The notes: a model not told the origin generated them from the letters alone. Positions 7,509 to 15,631 are shown, counted from the first letter of the stretch. The stretch: DNA of 64,000 bases from Pseudomonas alcaliphila JAB1 (GCF_001941865.1 NZ_CP016162.1:2790001-2854000), one strand, 5' to 3'. Translations and numbers: made by a program.

Positions 7509-8198
7509 GTGCTCGACCTCGCCACCTGGAATCTGTCGATTCCCACCGAACCAGCGCCGACCACCATCACCACCGAACGGCTGAATAACGGCTATACAAG
7601 CCGTTACTTTCGGCGCAATGCCGACGGCAGCGTGACTTTCTGGGTGCCGGTCACCGGCTCGACCACAGCCGATGCCCGCTATCCACGCAGCGAGCTACGC
7701 GAAACCCAGCACGACGGCAGACTCGACAACTGGCTCCACGCCAGTTCGGACAGCTATCTCAGCGCCGTGCTGCAGGTTGACCAGGTGCCCAGCCGCAACA
7801 AGGTGGTGATCGGCCAGATCCACAGTACTGACGTGCCGGGCAGCCAGAACGACCCGCTGCTCAAGCTGCAATACCACTATCGACGTGGCGTTGGCCGGGT
7901 GGAGCTGCTGCTGCGCGCTCGCCCAGGCGACAGCGACGTGCAAAACATCCTGCTGGCCGAGAACATCCAGCTTGGCGAGCGCTTCGGCTACGACCTGCGC
8001 GTCACGCCCAGCGGACGCATCGGCATCAGCGTAGCCAGCACCGATGGCGACAATGGCTCGCTCTACCGCCAGTTGAGCAGCAGCTGGAGCAAGCAGTACC
8101 TGTACTTCAAGGCGGGCGCCTATATCCAGGACAATTCCGGAGCGGATAGCGAAGGTGGTCGCGTCACGTTCTATCACCTCAACAGCCTGCACCGCTGA
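7509..8198 (+). CDS. PL7-family alginate-lyase-like protein
   Basis: The 229 aa protein (GTG start) carries all three landmarks of polysaccharide lyase family 7. These are RSELRE (residues 60-65, substrate-binding arginine and glutamate), QIH (103-105, catalytic histidine region) and YFKAGAYIQ (199-207, containing the catalytic tyrosine). Such enzymes cut alginate by beta-elimination. No signal peptide is visible from this start, so the product looks cytosolic, or exported by an unknown route. The start is tentative because the ribosome site is weak; TTG 7464 is the other option. A homologue occupies the same place beside nasA in P. aeruginosa (PA1784, from memory), so the link with nitrate genes is conserved. 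Confidence 0.85.
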   Translation: MLDLATWNLSIPTEPAPTTITTERLNNGYTSRYFRRNADGSVTFWVPVTGSTTADARYPRSELRETQHDGRLDNWLHASSDSYLSAVLQVDQVPSRNKVVIGQIHSTDVPGSQNDPLLKLQYHYRRGVGRVELLLRARPGDSDVQNILLAENIQLGERFGYDLRVTPSGRIGISVASTDGDNGSLYRQLSSSWSKQYLYFKAGAYIQDNSGADSEGGRVTFYHLNSLHR

Positions 8199-8246
8199 GG
8201 ATCGCGGCGGTTTACAATCGCCGCCCTCCTAGACGAAGGCTCGACC

Positions 8247-8690
8247 ATGGCACGCCTGACCCTCGATTTTCCCGAAGACCAGTACTGCTACAGCACTCAC
8301 CTGACCGTGCGCGTTACCGACATCAACGGTGCCAACCATCTGGGCAATGACTCGATGATCTCGATGATTTCCGAGGCACGTGCCCGTTTCCTCTTCGAGT
8401 TCGGCATTCGCGAAACCGACGGCAAAGGCACTGGCATCATCGTCACCGACCTGGCCACCACCTACAGGGCCGAGGCCCATGCCCGTGACCAGCTGCTGTT
8501 CGAGGTCGGCGTGATGGATTTCAACCGATATGGCGGTGACATCACCTTCCGCATCACCCGTCCGGCTGACGGCGCCCTGGTGGCCATGGCCAAGTCCGGC
8601 TTCGTGTTCTTCGATTATCTGCAGTCGAAGGTGGTGCCGATGCCGGAATCCTTCAGCGCCAAGTTCCCCAAGGTCAATCGGCTCGACTGA
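8247..8690 (+). CDS. Thioesterase-superfamily (hotdog-fold) protein
   Basis: The 147 aa protein resembles 4-hydroxybenzoyl-CoA thioesterase-type hotdog proteins. It has an early RVTDINGANHLGNDSMISMISEAR stretch, where the Asp and the Asn-His-Leu-Gly resemble the catalytic D-x-x-G-H-x-N region. A beta-rich C-terminal half ends in FVFFDY. It probably hydrolyses an acyl-CoA or acyl-ACP in the cytosol; the substrate is unknown. It follows the lyase gene by 48 nt. Confidence 0.8.
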   Translation: MARLTLDFPEDQYCYSTHLTVRVTDINGANHLGNDSMISMISEARARFLFEFGIRETDGKGTGIIVTDLATTYRAEAHARDQLLFEVGVMDFNRYGGDITFRITRPADGALVAMAKSGFVFFDYLQSKVVPMPESFSAKFPKVNRLD

Positions 8691-9079
8691 CTCAGCGATT
8701 GCAATGCTTCAGGGCCCCGGGCGAACAGGCGTCTGGCAAAACTTGCACAGTTATTGCTGCCAATACCGTGACACATTGTCATTCGTCTGCTACGCCTAGG
8801 TCAGAACAGAAAAAAGGGGGGATCGAGGATGACCGACACCTACCGCCGTGCCCGTCAGGCGGGGCTGCTGAGCAATCTGCTGGCACTCGCACTGCTGACC
8901 GCGCCGCTACCCACTCACGCAACCAGCGTTACCCAACTTTCCAGCGTCCAGTCTCAAGCCCCTCTCAGTACGCAGCGATCGCCCCATTCGGGGGCATAGA
9001 CGGCGCAAACGCCTCGTTTTACGGCAGTACTGCGGGTACTGAAGGTGCGTAGCGCCTGATCCCAGGGCCTCTGCTCGGT
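8691..9079. other. Intergenic stretch upstream of the nasA promoter
   Basis: Apart from a short possible secreted-peptide reading frame (8829-8999) I see no gene, terminator or clear NtrC palindrome here. The 3' part, from 9000 to 9060, is rich in cg/gcg runs without open frames. Activator sites for the sigma-54 promoter at 9080 may lie here but are not obvious. Confidence 0.4.
8829..8999 (+). CDS. Possible 56-residue secreted peptide or gene remnant
   Basis: The frame encodes a 56 aa product. Its first 31 residues form a textbook Sec signal (basic start, then LLSNLLALALLTAPLPTHA) followed by only about 25 polar residues. A purine-rich GGGGGGATCGAGG precedes the ATG. It could be a genuine small exported peptide, or the surviving N-terminus of a larger deleted exported protein. 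No frame continues it downstream. I cannot assign a family, and chance is a real alternative. Confidence 0.3.
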   Translation: MTDTYRRARQAGLLSNLLALALLTAPLPTHATSVTQLSSVQSQAPLSTQRSPHSGA

Positions 9080-9095
9080 TGGCTCGGCTCTTGCT
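9080..9095 (+). promoter_or_regulatory. Sigma-54 promoter of nasA
   Basis: TGGCTCGGCTCTTGCT has the invariant GG-N10-GC spacing and the TTGCT -12 element. It lies just upstream of the nasA ANTAR leader. Confidence 0.78.
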
Positions 9096-9110
9096 TGTTT
9101 CCTCGCACCA

Positions 9111-9195
9111 GGTAGCCAACGGCGGCCACCTCCCTCACGACAAAGACGTCGCCTCACCTCGCCTTCATGGCCTGTGGTGAAGCGGCGTTTTTTTT
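9111..9195 (+). promoter_or_regulatory. ANTAR (NasT-type) antitermination leader of nasA
   Basis: P1 has a GCC/GGC stem around loop AACGGC (9118-9123), extended by GGT/ACC. P2 is CGAC-AAAGAC-GTCG (9138-9151). Both loops have A1 and G4. The 3' arm of P2 is shared with a terminator pairing roughly 9145-9158 with 9176-9188, followed by eight T residues. The logic is the same as in the nrtA leader, and the loop AACGGC is identical. NasT binding would stabilise P2 and let polymerase reach nasA. Confidence 0.83.
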
Positions 9196-9391
9196 CGTGT
9201 TCGCCCCAGTGACCGGGGCCGGCGCAGGCATCGCGATCCGAGCCTGCACCGCAATCGCGCAAACCTGCTGTGGCTTCGGCCGCAGGGCTCTGCACCACAA
9301 GTGCACGGCCTTCCCGGCAGGCGCGGCCGCCGTGTCCACGACCACGGTTCGCCGCGTATGGCCGGGCTCCTTCTCGCTGATGAGGTGATCG

Positions 9392-10603
9392 ATGAATACA
9401 AGTTTCTGGAAAGCCGGCCACGCCCCCACCCTGTTCGCCGCCTTCCTCTATTTCGACCTGAGCTTCATGGTCTGGTACCTGCTCGGCCCACTGGCGGTGC
9501 AGATCGCTACCGACCTCGACCTCAACGCCCAGCAACGCGGCCTGATGGTGGCCACGCCGATTCTCGCCGGCGCCGTGCTGCGTCTGCTGATGGGCTTTCT
9601 CGCCGACCGCCTGTCGCCGAAGACCGCCGGCCTGCTCGGCCAGGTGGTGGTGATAGTCGCGCTGTTCTGCGCCTGGCAGATCGGCATCGGCAGCTATGAA
9701 CAGGCGCTGCTGCTCGGTCTGTTCCTCGGCTTCGCCGGCGCGGCGTTCGCCGTGGCCCTGCCGCTGGCCTCGCAGTGGTACCCGCCGGAGCACCAGGGCA
9801 AGGCCATGGGCATCGCCGGCGCCGGTAACTCCGGCACCGTGCTGGCGGCGTTGTTCGCCCCCGGCCTGGCTGCGCTGTCCGGCTGGCAGAACGTGTTCGG
9901 CTGGGCGCTGATCCCGCTGCTGGCGACCCTGGTGATCTTCGCCCTGGTGGCCAAGAATGCGCCGGAGCGGCCCAAGCCCAAGGCCTTCGGCGACTACCTC
10001 AAGGCCCTCGGCGATCGCGACAGCTGGTGGTTCATGTTCTTCTACAGCGTCACCTTCGGCGGCTTCATCGGCCTGGCCAGCGCCCTGCCCGGCTACTTCA
10101 GCGACCAGTACGGGCTGAACCCGGTGACCGCCGGTTACTACACCGCCGCCTGCGTCTGCGCCGGCAGCCTGCTGCGCCCGCTGGGCGGCGCTCTGGCCGA
10201 CCGCATCGGCGGCATTCGCACGCTGCTGATGATGTACACCATCGCCTCGCTGTGCATTGCCGTGGTGGGCTTCAACCTGCCCAGCGCGAACGCCGCCCTG
10301 GCCTTTTTCGTCGCCGCCATGCTCGGCCTTGGTGCTGGCAATGGCGCGGTGTTCCAGCTGGTACCGCAGCGTTTTCGCAGGGAAATCGGCGTGATGACCG
10401 GGTTGATCGGCATGGCCGGCGGCATCGGTGGTTTCTTCCTCGCTGCAGGCTTGGGCACCATCAAGCAACACACCGGCGACTACCAGCTGGGCCTCTGGCT
10501 GTTCGCCAGCCTCGGCGTGCTGGCCTGGATCGGTCTGCATGGGGTCAAGCAGCGCTGGCGCACCACCTGGGGTAGCGCCGCGGTGACCGCCGCACGGGTG
10601 TGA
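9392..10603 (+). CDS. nasA: Major-facilitator nitrate/nitrite transporter
   Basis: The 403 aa protein has about 12 hydrophobic helices and belongs to the NarK/NasA nitrate porter group. It contains the glycine-rich nitrate signature GAGNSGTVLAA in helix 5 and a second one, GMAGGIGGFFLA, near the end. The single-domain length fits assimilatory nitrate uptake. It has its own sigma-54 promoter and ANTAR leader. The ATG at 9392 follows GAGGTGATCG. Together with nrtABC it gives the cell two nitrate importers in one cluster. Confidence 0.92.
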   Translation: MNTSFWKAGHAPTLFAAFLYFDLSFMVWYLLGPLAVQIATDLDLNAQQRGLMVATPILAGAVLRLLMGFLADRLSPKTAGLLGQVVVIVALFCAWQIGIGSYEQALLLGLFLGFAGAAFAVALPLASQWYPPEHQGKAMGIAGAGNSGTVLAALFAPGLAALSGWQNVFGWALIPLLATLVIFALVAKNAPERPKPKAFGDYLKALGDRDSWWFMFFYSVTFGGFIGLASALPGYFSDQYGLNPVTAGYYTAACVCAGSLLRPLGGALADRIGGIRTLLMMYTIASLCIAVVGFNLPSANAALAFFVAAMLGLGAGNGAVFQLVPQRFRREIGVMTGLIGMAGGIGGFFLAAGLGTIKQHTGDYQLGLWLFASLGVLAWIGLHGVKQRWRTTWGSAAVTAARV

Positions 10604-10630
10604 GCGAGTTCTCAACGACCGGCCACACTC

Positions 10631-10694
10631 CGTAGGGTGCGCCGCGCGCACCAGCGATTTGCGTCGAGCCTGGTACGCACGGCGCACCCTACGG
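10631..10694. repeat. Inverted pair of REP elements, family A
   Basis: GTAG + ggtgcgc/gcgcacc hairpin on the plus strand faces a near-identical copy on the minus strand, with about 18 nt between. The pair lies between nasA and the kinase-phosphatase gene. Confidence 0.75.
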
Positions 10695-10719
10695 TCCAAA
10701 GATCTACGGAAACCGCATC

Positions 10720-12384
10720 ATGGCCCTGCAACTGAGCATCGGCGAAACCAGCGCCATCGGCCCGCGCAGCGAGAACCAGGACGCCCTGCGTGTGGTTACC
10801 CCGGCGCCAGCCCTGGCCGCCAGCAAGGGCTACCTGCTCGGTCTGGCCGATGGCGTCAGCCAGTGCGCTGACGGCGGCCTGGCCGCACGCGCGACCCTGC
10901 AGGCGCTGGCACTGGATTACTACTCCACCCCGGAAACCTGGCCGGTGCAGCACAGCCTGGACCGCCTGCTCATTGCGCATAACCGCTGGCTACAAGCCAA
11001 CGGCGGCGGCCAGCCGCTGCTGACCACCCTCACCGCCCTGGTGCTGCGCGGGCGGCGCTACACCCTGGCGCACATCGGCGACAGCCGCGCCTACCTGTGG
11101 CGCGACGGCCAGCTGCTGCGCCTGACCGAGGACCACGTTTGGGAACAGCCGGGCATGCAGCACGTGCTCAAGCGCGCCATGGGTCTGGATCAACACCTGG
11201 TGGTGGACTACCGCGACGGCGAGCTACAGGCCGGCGACCGTTTCCTGCTGGTCAGCGACGGCGTCTGGGCCTGCCTCAACGACAAGCGAATCGGCGAGCT
11301 GCTACAGGGCGATGACGCCGAAGCGATCTGCCAGGCACTGGTCGACGAGGCGCACCACGCCGGTAGCCAGGACAACGCCAGCGCCCTGCTGGTGCACGTC
11401 GAGCAGCTCCCAGAAGCCGCGCTGGCCGACACCCTCGCCCAGCTCGAACATTGGCCGCTGCCGCCGCGCCTGCGTGAAGGCCAGGAGTTCGAGGGCTGGC
11501 AGGTCGAAGGCCTGCTCGGCGAATCGCGCCAGTCGCTGATCTACCGGGTGCGCGATGCTGACAACCTGCCCTGGCTGCTCAAGACCCTGCCGCCCAGCCG
11601 CGCCGGTGAGGAACAGGCCGGCCCGGCGCTGTTGCAGGAGGAATGGTTCCTGCGCCGCGTCGCCGGTCGCCACTTCCCCGAGTTGCATGCTCTACCGCAG
11701 CGCCAGCATCTGTATTACGTGCAGCGCGAATATGCCGGTCAGACCCTGGCCACGCGCCTACGCCAGCACGGCCCACTGAGCCTGGCCGACTGGCAGGACC
11801 TGGCCCCGCGCCTGATCAAGGCGCTCGGCCTGTTGCACCGGCGCAATATCATCCACCGCGACATCAAGCCCGAGAACCTGCTGCTCGGTGACGACGGCGA
11901 ACTGCGCGTGCTCGACTTCGGCCTGGCCTACTGCCCGGGCCTGACCCGCGACGAGGCCCACAGCCTGCCCGGCACGCCCAGCTATATTGCCCCCGAAGCC
12001 TTCGCCGGCAGCCCGCCCAGTGCGCAGCAGGACCTCTACGCCGCGGGCGTGACGCTCTATCACCTGCTCACCGGACACTATCCCCATGGCGAAGTCGAAG
12101 CCTTCCAGCACCCGCGCTTCGGTCAGCCGGTGCCGGCCAGCCGCTACCGCCCGGACTTGCCTGCCTGGCTCGATGAGGTGTTGAACCGCGCGGTAGCCGC
12201 CGCCCCAGCGCAGCGCTTCGAGACCGCCGAGGAGTGGCTGCTGGCACTGGAAAGTGGCGAGCGCCAGTCCCTGAACAACCGCCCACGACCGCTGCTGGAG
12301 CGCGAGCCGCTAATGGTGTGGCGCAGCGTGGCATTGGTGTCGCTGCTGCTCAACCTGCTGTTGGCGTTCCTGCTGCTCAAATAG
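10720..12384 (+). CDS. Bifunctional PP2C phosphatase / Ser-Thr protein kinase, membrane anchored
   Basis: The 554 aa fusion protein has a PPM/PP2C phosphatase at the N-terminus (about residues 5-235; GLADGVS 41-47, HIGDSRAYL, LLVSDGVW, DNASALLV). A Hanks-type kinase follows (about 255-515) with lysine 288, HRDIKPEN from 379 and DFG Asp399. A single C-terminal transmembrane helix spans about 531-553. It may phosphorylate and dephosphorylate targets at the inner membrane. Its place between nasA and nirB, conserved in P. aeruginosa (PA1782, from memory), suggests a role in nitrate assimilation, but no substrate can be read from the sequence. The ribosome site is weak. It is probably transcribed with nasA. 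Confidence 0.88.
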   Translation: MALQLSIGETSAIGPRSENQDALRVVTPAPALAASKGYLLGLADGVSQCADGGLAARATLQALALDYYSTPETWPVQHSLDRLLIAHNRWLQANGGGQPLLTTLTALVLRGRRYTLAHIGDSRAYLWRDGQLLRLTEDHVWEQPGMQHVLKRAMGLDQHLVVDYRDGELQAGDRFLLVSDGVWACLNDKRIGELLQGDDAEAICQALVDEAHHAGSQDNASALLVHVEQLPEAALADTLAQLEHWPLPPRLREGQEFEGWQVEGLLGESRQSLIYRVRDADNLPWLLKTLPPSRAGEEQAGPALLQEEWFLRRVAGRHFPELHALPQRQHLYYVQREYAGQTLATRLRQHGPLSLADWQDLAPRLIKALGLLHRRNIIHRDIKPENLLLGDDGELRVLDFGLAYCPGLTRDEAHSLPGTPSYIAPEAFAGSPPSAQQDLYAAGVTLYHLLTGHYPHGEVEAFQHPRFGQPVPASRYRPDLPAWLDEVLNRAVAAAPAQRFETAEEWLLALESGERQSLNNRPRPLLEREPLMVWRSVALVSLLLNLLLAFLLLK

Positions 12385-12492
12385 CCCACCCCGCACCAAA
12401 GCAGCGCAAAACGCCTCTCAACGGTGCATAAACCCAACCTACAGCGCCAGCCAAGTGACTGAAAAGCCTGAAAAACCGTGACCTGATCGAGT

Positions 12493-12508
12493 TGGCACAA
12501 GGGCTGCA
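12493..12508 (+). promoter_or_regulatory. Sigma-54 promoter of the nirBD-nasC-cobA operon
   Basis: TGGCACAAGGGCTGCA matches the -24/-12 consensus with GG-N10-GC spacing. Upstream, at 12393 and 12423, there are GCACC and GGTGC half-sites that could be NtrC contacts, though their spacing is not the classical one. The remainder of 12385-12492 shows nothing else. Confidence 0.75.
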
Positions 12509-12540
12509 TTCACAACTACCACAAACCACATAAAGCGCGA

Positions 12541-12626
12541 CCTTCAACGACGAAGGCTGCACTTCCCGATAGAACGGGACCTGGACAAAGGCGTCCTCGC
12601 TAGGTGACTAGCGGGACGCCTTTTTT
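12541..12626 (+). promoter_or_regulatory. ANTAR (NasT-type) antitermination leader of nirB
   Basis: P1 is CCTTC-AACGAC-GAAGG (12541-12556) and P2 is GGAC-AAAGGC-GTCC (12583-12596). Both six-base loops show A1 and G4. A terminator uses the P2 loop and arm (12587-12602) paired with TAGCG-GGACGCCTTT (12609-12622), then a T run. The arrangement is mutually exclusive, as in the other two leaders. In P. aeruginosa the nirBD leader is reported to be controlled by transcription antitermination, which supports this reading. Confidence 0.87.
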
Positions 12627-12741
12627 GTTTTTTTATGGCCTGCCATCCCTGGCGGCCACTCTTCGAGCCGTCGCGGAGCGACGTTAAAAATTGCTCCCGA
12701 CAATTTTTTCGACCGTGATTTTTCTTCAGGAGATGGCCGGC

Positions 12742-15198
12742 ATGCAAAAACTCAAGCTGGTGATGATCGGCAACGGCATGGCGGGTGTACGCACCCTCGA
12801 GGAGCTGCTCAAGCTCGCCCCCGATCTCTACGACATCACCGTGTTCGGCGCCGAGCCGCACCCCAACTACAACCGCATCCTGCTCTCGCCGGTACTGGCC
12901 GGCGAGCAGACCTTCGAGGAGATCGTGCTCAACGATCTCAACTGGTACGCGGAAAACGACATCAAGCTGCTGCTCGGGCGCAAGGCGGTCAAGATCGACC
13001 GCAAGAAGCGCCTGGTCATCGCCGACGATGGCAGCGAGGCCGAGTACGACCGCCTGCTTATCGCCACCGGCTCCAACCCCTTCATCCTGCCGATTCCGGG
13101 CAAGGACCTGCAGGGCGTGATCGGCTATCGCGACATTGCCGACACCCAGATGATGATGGACACCGCCAAGACTCATAAGCACGCGGTGGTCATCGGCGGC
13201 GGCCTGCTCGGCCTGGAAGCGGCCAACGGCCTCAAGCTGCGCGGCATGGACGTCACCGTGGTGCATATCGGCGACTGGCTGCTGGAGCGCCAGCTCGATA
13301 GCACCGCAGGCCGTTTGCTGCAGAAATCCCTGGAAGACCGCGGCCTGAAGTTCCTCCTGCCCAAGCACACCGCTGAACTGCTGGACAACGGCGAAGGCCG
13401 CGTCTGTGCGGTGAAGTTCAAGGATGGCGAAGTGATTCCCGCCGACCTGGTGGTGATGGCCGCCGGCATTCGCCCCAACAGCGAGCTGGCCGAGAGCGCC
13501 GGCATCGCCTGCAACCGCGGCATCCTGGTCAACGACACCATGCAGACCTATGACCCGCGCATCTACGCCATCGGCGAGTGTGCCAGCCACCGCGGCATCG
13601 CCTACGGCCTGGTGGCGCCGCTGTTCGAGCAGGCCAAGGTCTGCGCCAACCACCTGGCCCAGCTCGGTTTCTCCCGCTATCAGGGCTCGGTAACCTCGAC
13701 CAAGCTCAAGGTGACCGGCATCGACCTGTTCTCCGCCGGCGAATTTATGGGCGGCGAGGGAACGGAAACGATAACGCTGTCGGACCCCATCGGCGGCGTG
13801 TACAAGAAGCTGGTGATCAAGGACGACGTGCTGGTCGGCGCCTGCCTGTACGGCGACACCGCCGACGGCGGCTGGTACTTCCGCCAGATCCGCGAGAACC
13901 ACAACGTCAGCGAGATCCGCGACCACCTGATGTTCGGCGAAGGCGCCATCGGCGACGTCGGCCACCAGGGCGCCGACAAGACCGCCAACATGCCCGATAG
14001 CATGGAAATCTGCGGCTGCAACGGCGTGTGCAAGGGCACCATAGTCCGGGCGATCCAGGAGAACGGGCTGTTCTCGGTCGACGAGGTGAAGAAGCACACC
14101 AAGGCCGCCAGTTCCTGCGGCTCCTGCGCCGGCCTGGTCGAGCAGATCCTGATCAGCACGGTCGGCGGCGCGGCGGACGTCAAGCCCAAGAGCGAGAAAG
14201 CCATCTGCGGCTGCAGCGATCTCAACCACGGGCAGATTCGCAAGGCCATCCGCGAGCAGCACCTGACGTCGATGGCGCAGACCATGGCCTTTCTCAACTG
14301 GAGCACGCCCAACGGCTGCGCCACCTGCCGCCCGGCGCTCAACTACTACCTGATCTCCACCTGGCCGGGCGAGGCCAAGGACGACCCGCAGTCGCGCCTG
14401 ATCAACGAACGCGCCCACGCCAATATCCAGAAGGACGGGACGTATTCCGTTGTTCCGCGTATGTGGGGCGGCGTGACCAACCCGTCCGAGCTGCGCCGCA
14501 TCGCCGATGTGGCCGACAAGTACAACGTACCGATGGTCAAGGTCACCGGCGGCCAACGCATCGACCTGCTCGGCATCAAGAAAGACGACCTGCCGGCAGT
14601 GTGGAAGGACCTCGACATGCCCTCCGGCCATGCCTACGGCAAGTCCATCCGCACGGTGAAGACCTGCGTCGGCAGCGAGTTCTGCCGCTTCGGCACGCAG
14701 AACTCCACCCAGCTGGGCATCGACCTGGAGCACGACCTGTTCAACATGTGGTCGCCGCACAAGGTCAAGCTGGCGGTCTCCGGCTGCCCGCGCAACTGCT
14801 CCGAGGCCGGCATCAAGGACGTCGGCATCATTGGTGTGGACTCCGGTTTCGAGATGTATATCGGCGGCAACGGCGGGATCAAGACCGAGGTGGCCGAGTT
14901 CTTCGTCAAGGTCAAGACCGCCGAGGAAGTGCGCGAGTACAACGCCGCCTTCCTCCAGCTGTACCGCGAGGAGGCCTTCTACCTCGAGCGCACCGTGCAC
15001 TACCTGCAGCGCGTCGGCATGGAGCACATCAAGAAGGCGGTGCTGGAGGACGAAGCCAACCGCAAGGCCCTGGCCGCACGCCTGCACTACGCCCTGTCGT
15101 TCGAGCAGGACCCGTGGAAGGAACGCATCGAGACGCCGCAACTGAAGAAAGAGTTCGACACCATCAAGGTCGTGCAAATCGAGGAGGCCACCGTATGA
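12742..15198 (+). CDS. nirB: Assimilatory nitrite reductase, large subunit
   Basis: The 818 aa protein reduces nitrite to ammonium with NAD(P)H in the cytosol. The N-terminal FAD/NADH module has GNGMAG at 10-15 and a second GGGLLGLEAANGL dinucleotide motif near residue 151. Two BFD-type [2Fe-2S] segments follow (CGCNGVC from 424, SCGSC soon after, and CGCSD). The C-terminal siroheme/[4Fe-4S] domain carries CVGSEFC (Cys642/648) and CPRNC (Cys682/686). The start at 12742 has AGGAG nine nt upstream. It is the first gene of nirB-nirD-nasC-cobA behind the sigma-54/ANTAR module, and its siroheme comes from the pathway of the last gene. Confidence 0.95.
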   Translation: MQKLKLVMIGNGMAGVRTLEELLKLAPDLYDITVFGAEPHPNYNRILLSPVLAGEQTFEEIVLNDLNWYAENDIKLLLGRKAVKIDRKKRLVIADDGSEAEYDRLLIATGSNPFILPIPGKDLQGVIGYRDIADTQMMMDTAKTHKHAVVIGGGLLGLEAANGLKLRGMDVTVVHIGDWLLERQLDSTAGRLLQKSLEDRGLKFLLPKHTAELLDNGEGRVCAVKFKDGEVIPADLVVMAAGIRPNSELAESAGIACNRGILVNDTMQTYDPRIYAIGECASHRGIAYGLVAPLFEQAKVCANHLAQLGFSRYQGSVTSTKLKVTGIDLFSAGEFMGGEGTETITLSDPIGGVYKKLVIKDDVLVGACLYGDTADGGWYFRQIRENHNVSEIRDHLMFGEGAIGDVGHQGADKTANMPDSMEICGCNGVCKGTIVRAIQENGLFSVDEVKKHTKAASSCGSCAGLVEQILISTVGGAADVKPKSEKAICGCSDLNHGQIRKAIREQHLTSMAQTMAFLNWSTPNGCATCRPALNYYLISTWPGEAKDDPQSRLINERAHANIQKDGTYSVVPRMWGGVTNPSELRRIADVADKYNVPMVKVTGGQRIDLLGIKKDDLPAVWKDLDMPSGHAYGKSIRTVKTCVGSEFCRFGTQNSTQLGIDLEHDLFNMWSPHKVKLAVSGCPRNCSEAGIKDVGIIGVDSGFEMYIGGNGGIKTEVAEFFVKVKTAEEVREYNAAFLQLYREEAFYLERTVHYLQRVGMEHIKKAVLEDEANRKALAARLHYALSFEQDPWKERIETPQLKKEFDTIKVVQIEEATV

Positions 15199-15521
15199 AC
15201 TGGCTGGATATCTGCGCCCTGGAAGAGATCAACGTACTCGGCTCGCGCATCATCGCCGGGCCGAAAGGCGATATCGCCATCTTCCGCACCAGTAACGATG
15301 AAGTATTCGCCCTCGACGACCGCTGCCCGCACAAGGGCGGGCCGCTGTCCCAGGGGCTGATCTACGGCAAGCGCGTGGCCTGCCCGCTGCATAACTGGCA
15401 GATCGAGCTGGAGTCCGGCGAGGCCGTGGCGCCGGACGTGGGCTGCGCCCATCGGCACCATGCCAAGGTGGAGAGCGGGCGCGTGCTACTCGCCCTGAAC
15501 CAGGCTGAAAAGTGCGCATAG
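15195..15521 (+). CDS. nirD: Assimilatory nitrite reductase, small (Rieske) subunit
   Basis: The 108 aa Rieske-type protein has CPHKGGPLS and CPLHNW, the Cys-x-His and Cys-x-x-His pairs that hold a [2Fe-2S] cluster. Its ATG overlaps the nirB stop codon (ATGA), so translation is coupled, as expected for a 1:1 partner of NirB. The length matches the NirD family. Confidence 0.95.
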   Translation: MNWLDICALEEINVLGSRIIAGPKGDIAIFRTSNDEVFALDDRCPHKGGPLSQGLIYGKRVACPLHNWQIELESGEAVAPDVGCAHRHHAKVESGRVLLALNQAEKCA

Positions 15522-15526
15522 AACTG

Positions 15527-15603
15527 TAGGAGCCAGCTTGCTAGCGATGCTTTTCGCGGCCTGGATCGCCAGCAATAACTCAGCGTCCCCCTAGCTCCTA
15601 CAG
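15527..15603. repeat. Diverged inverted pair of REP elements, family C
   Basis: A GTAGGAG element with a degenerate hairpin at the left faces CTCCTAC at the right, in the 110-nt gap between nirD and the nitrate reductase gene. It shares the outer ends of the elements at 29820, 33760 and 61360. Confidence 0.55.
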
Positions 15604-15631
15604 CAGGCCGCAAACCACGGAGTCGAGCGCC

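Noticed and set aside
12493..12510. TGGCACAAGGGCTGCA read as the first ANTAR hairpin of nirB
   Set aside because: The stem pairs poorly. The sequence is a better sigma-54 promoter, and a proper P1 with loop AACGAC lies downstream at 12541-12556.
12544..15177. Very long open frame antisense to nirB (877 aa)
   Set aside because: It is the complement of a gene with unmistakable motifs. It is an artefact of GC-rich codon usage, with low-complexity composition and no ribosome site.
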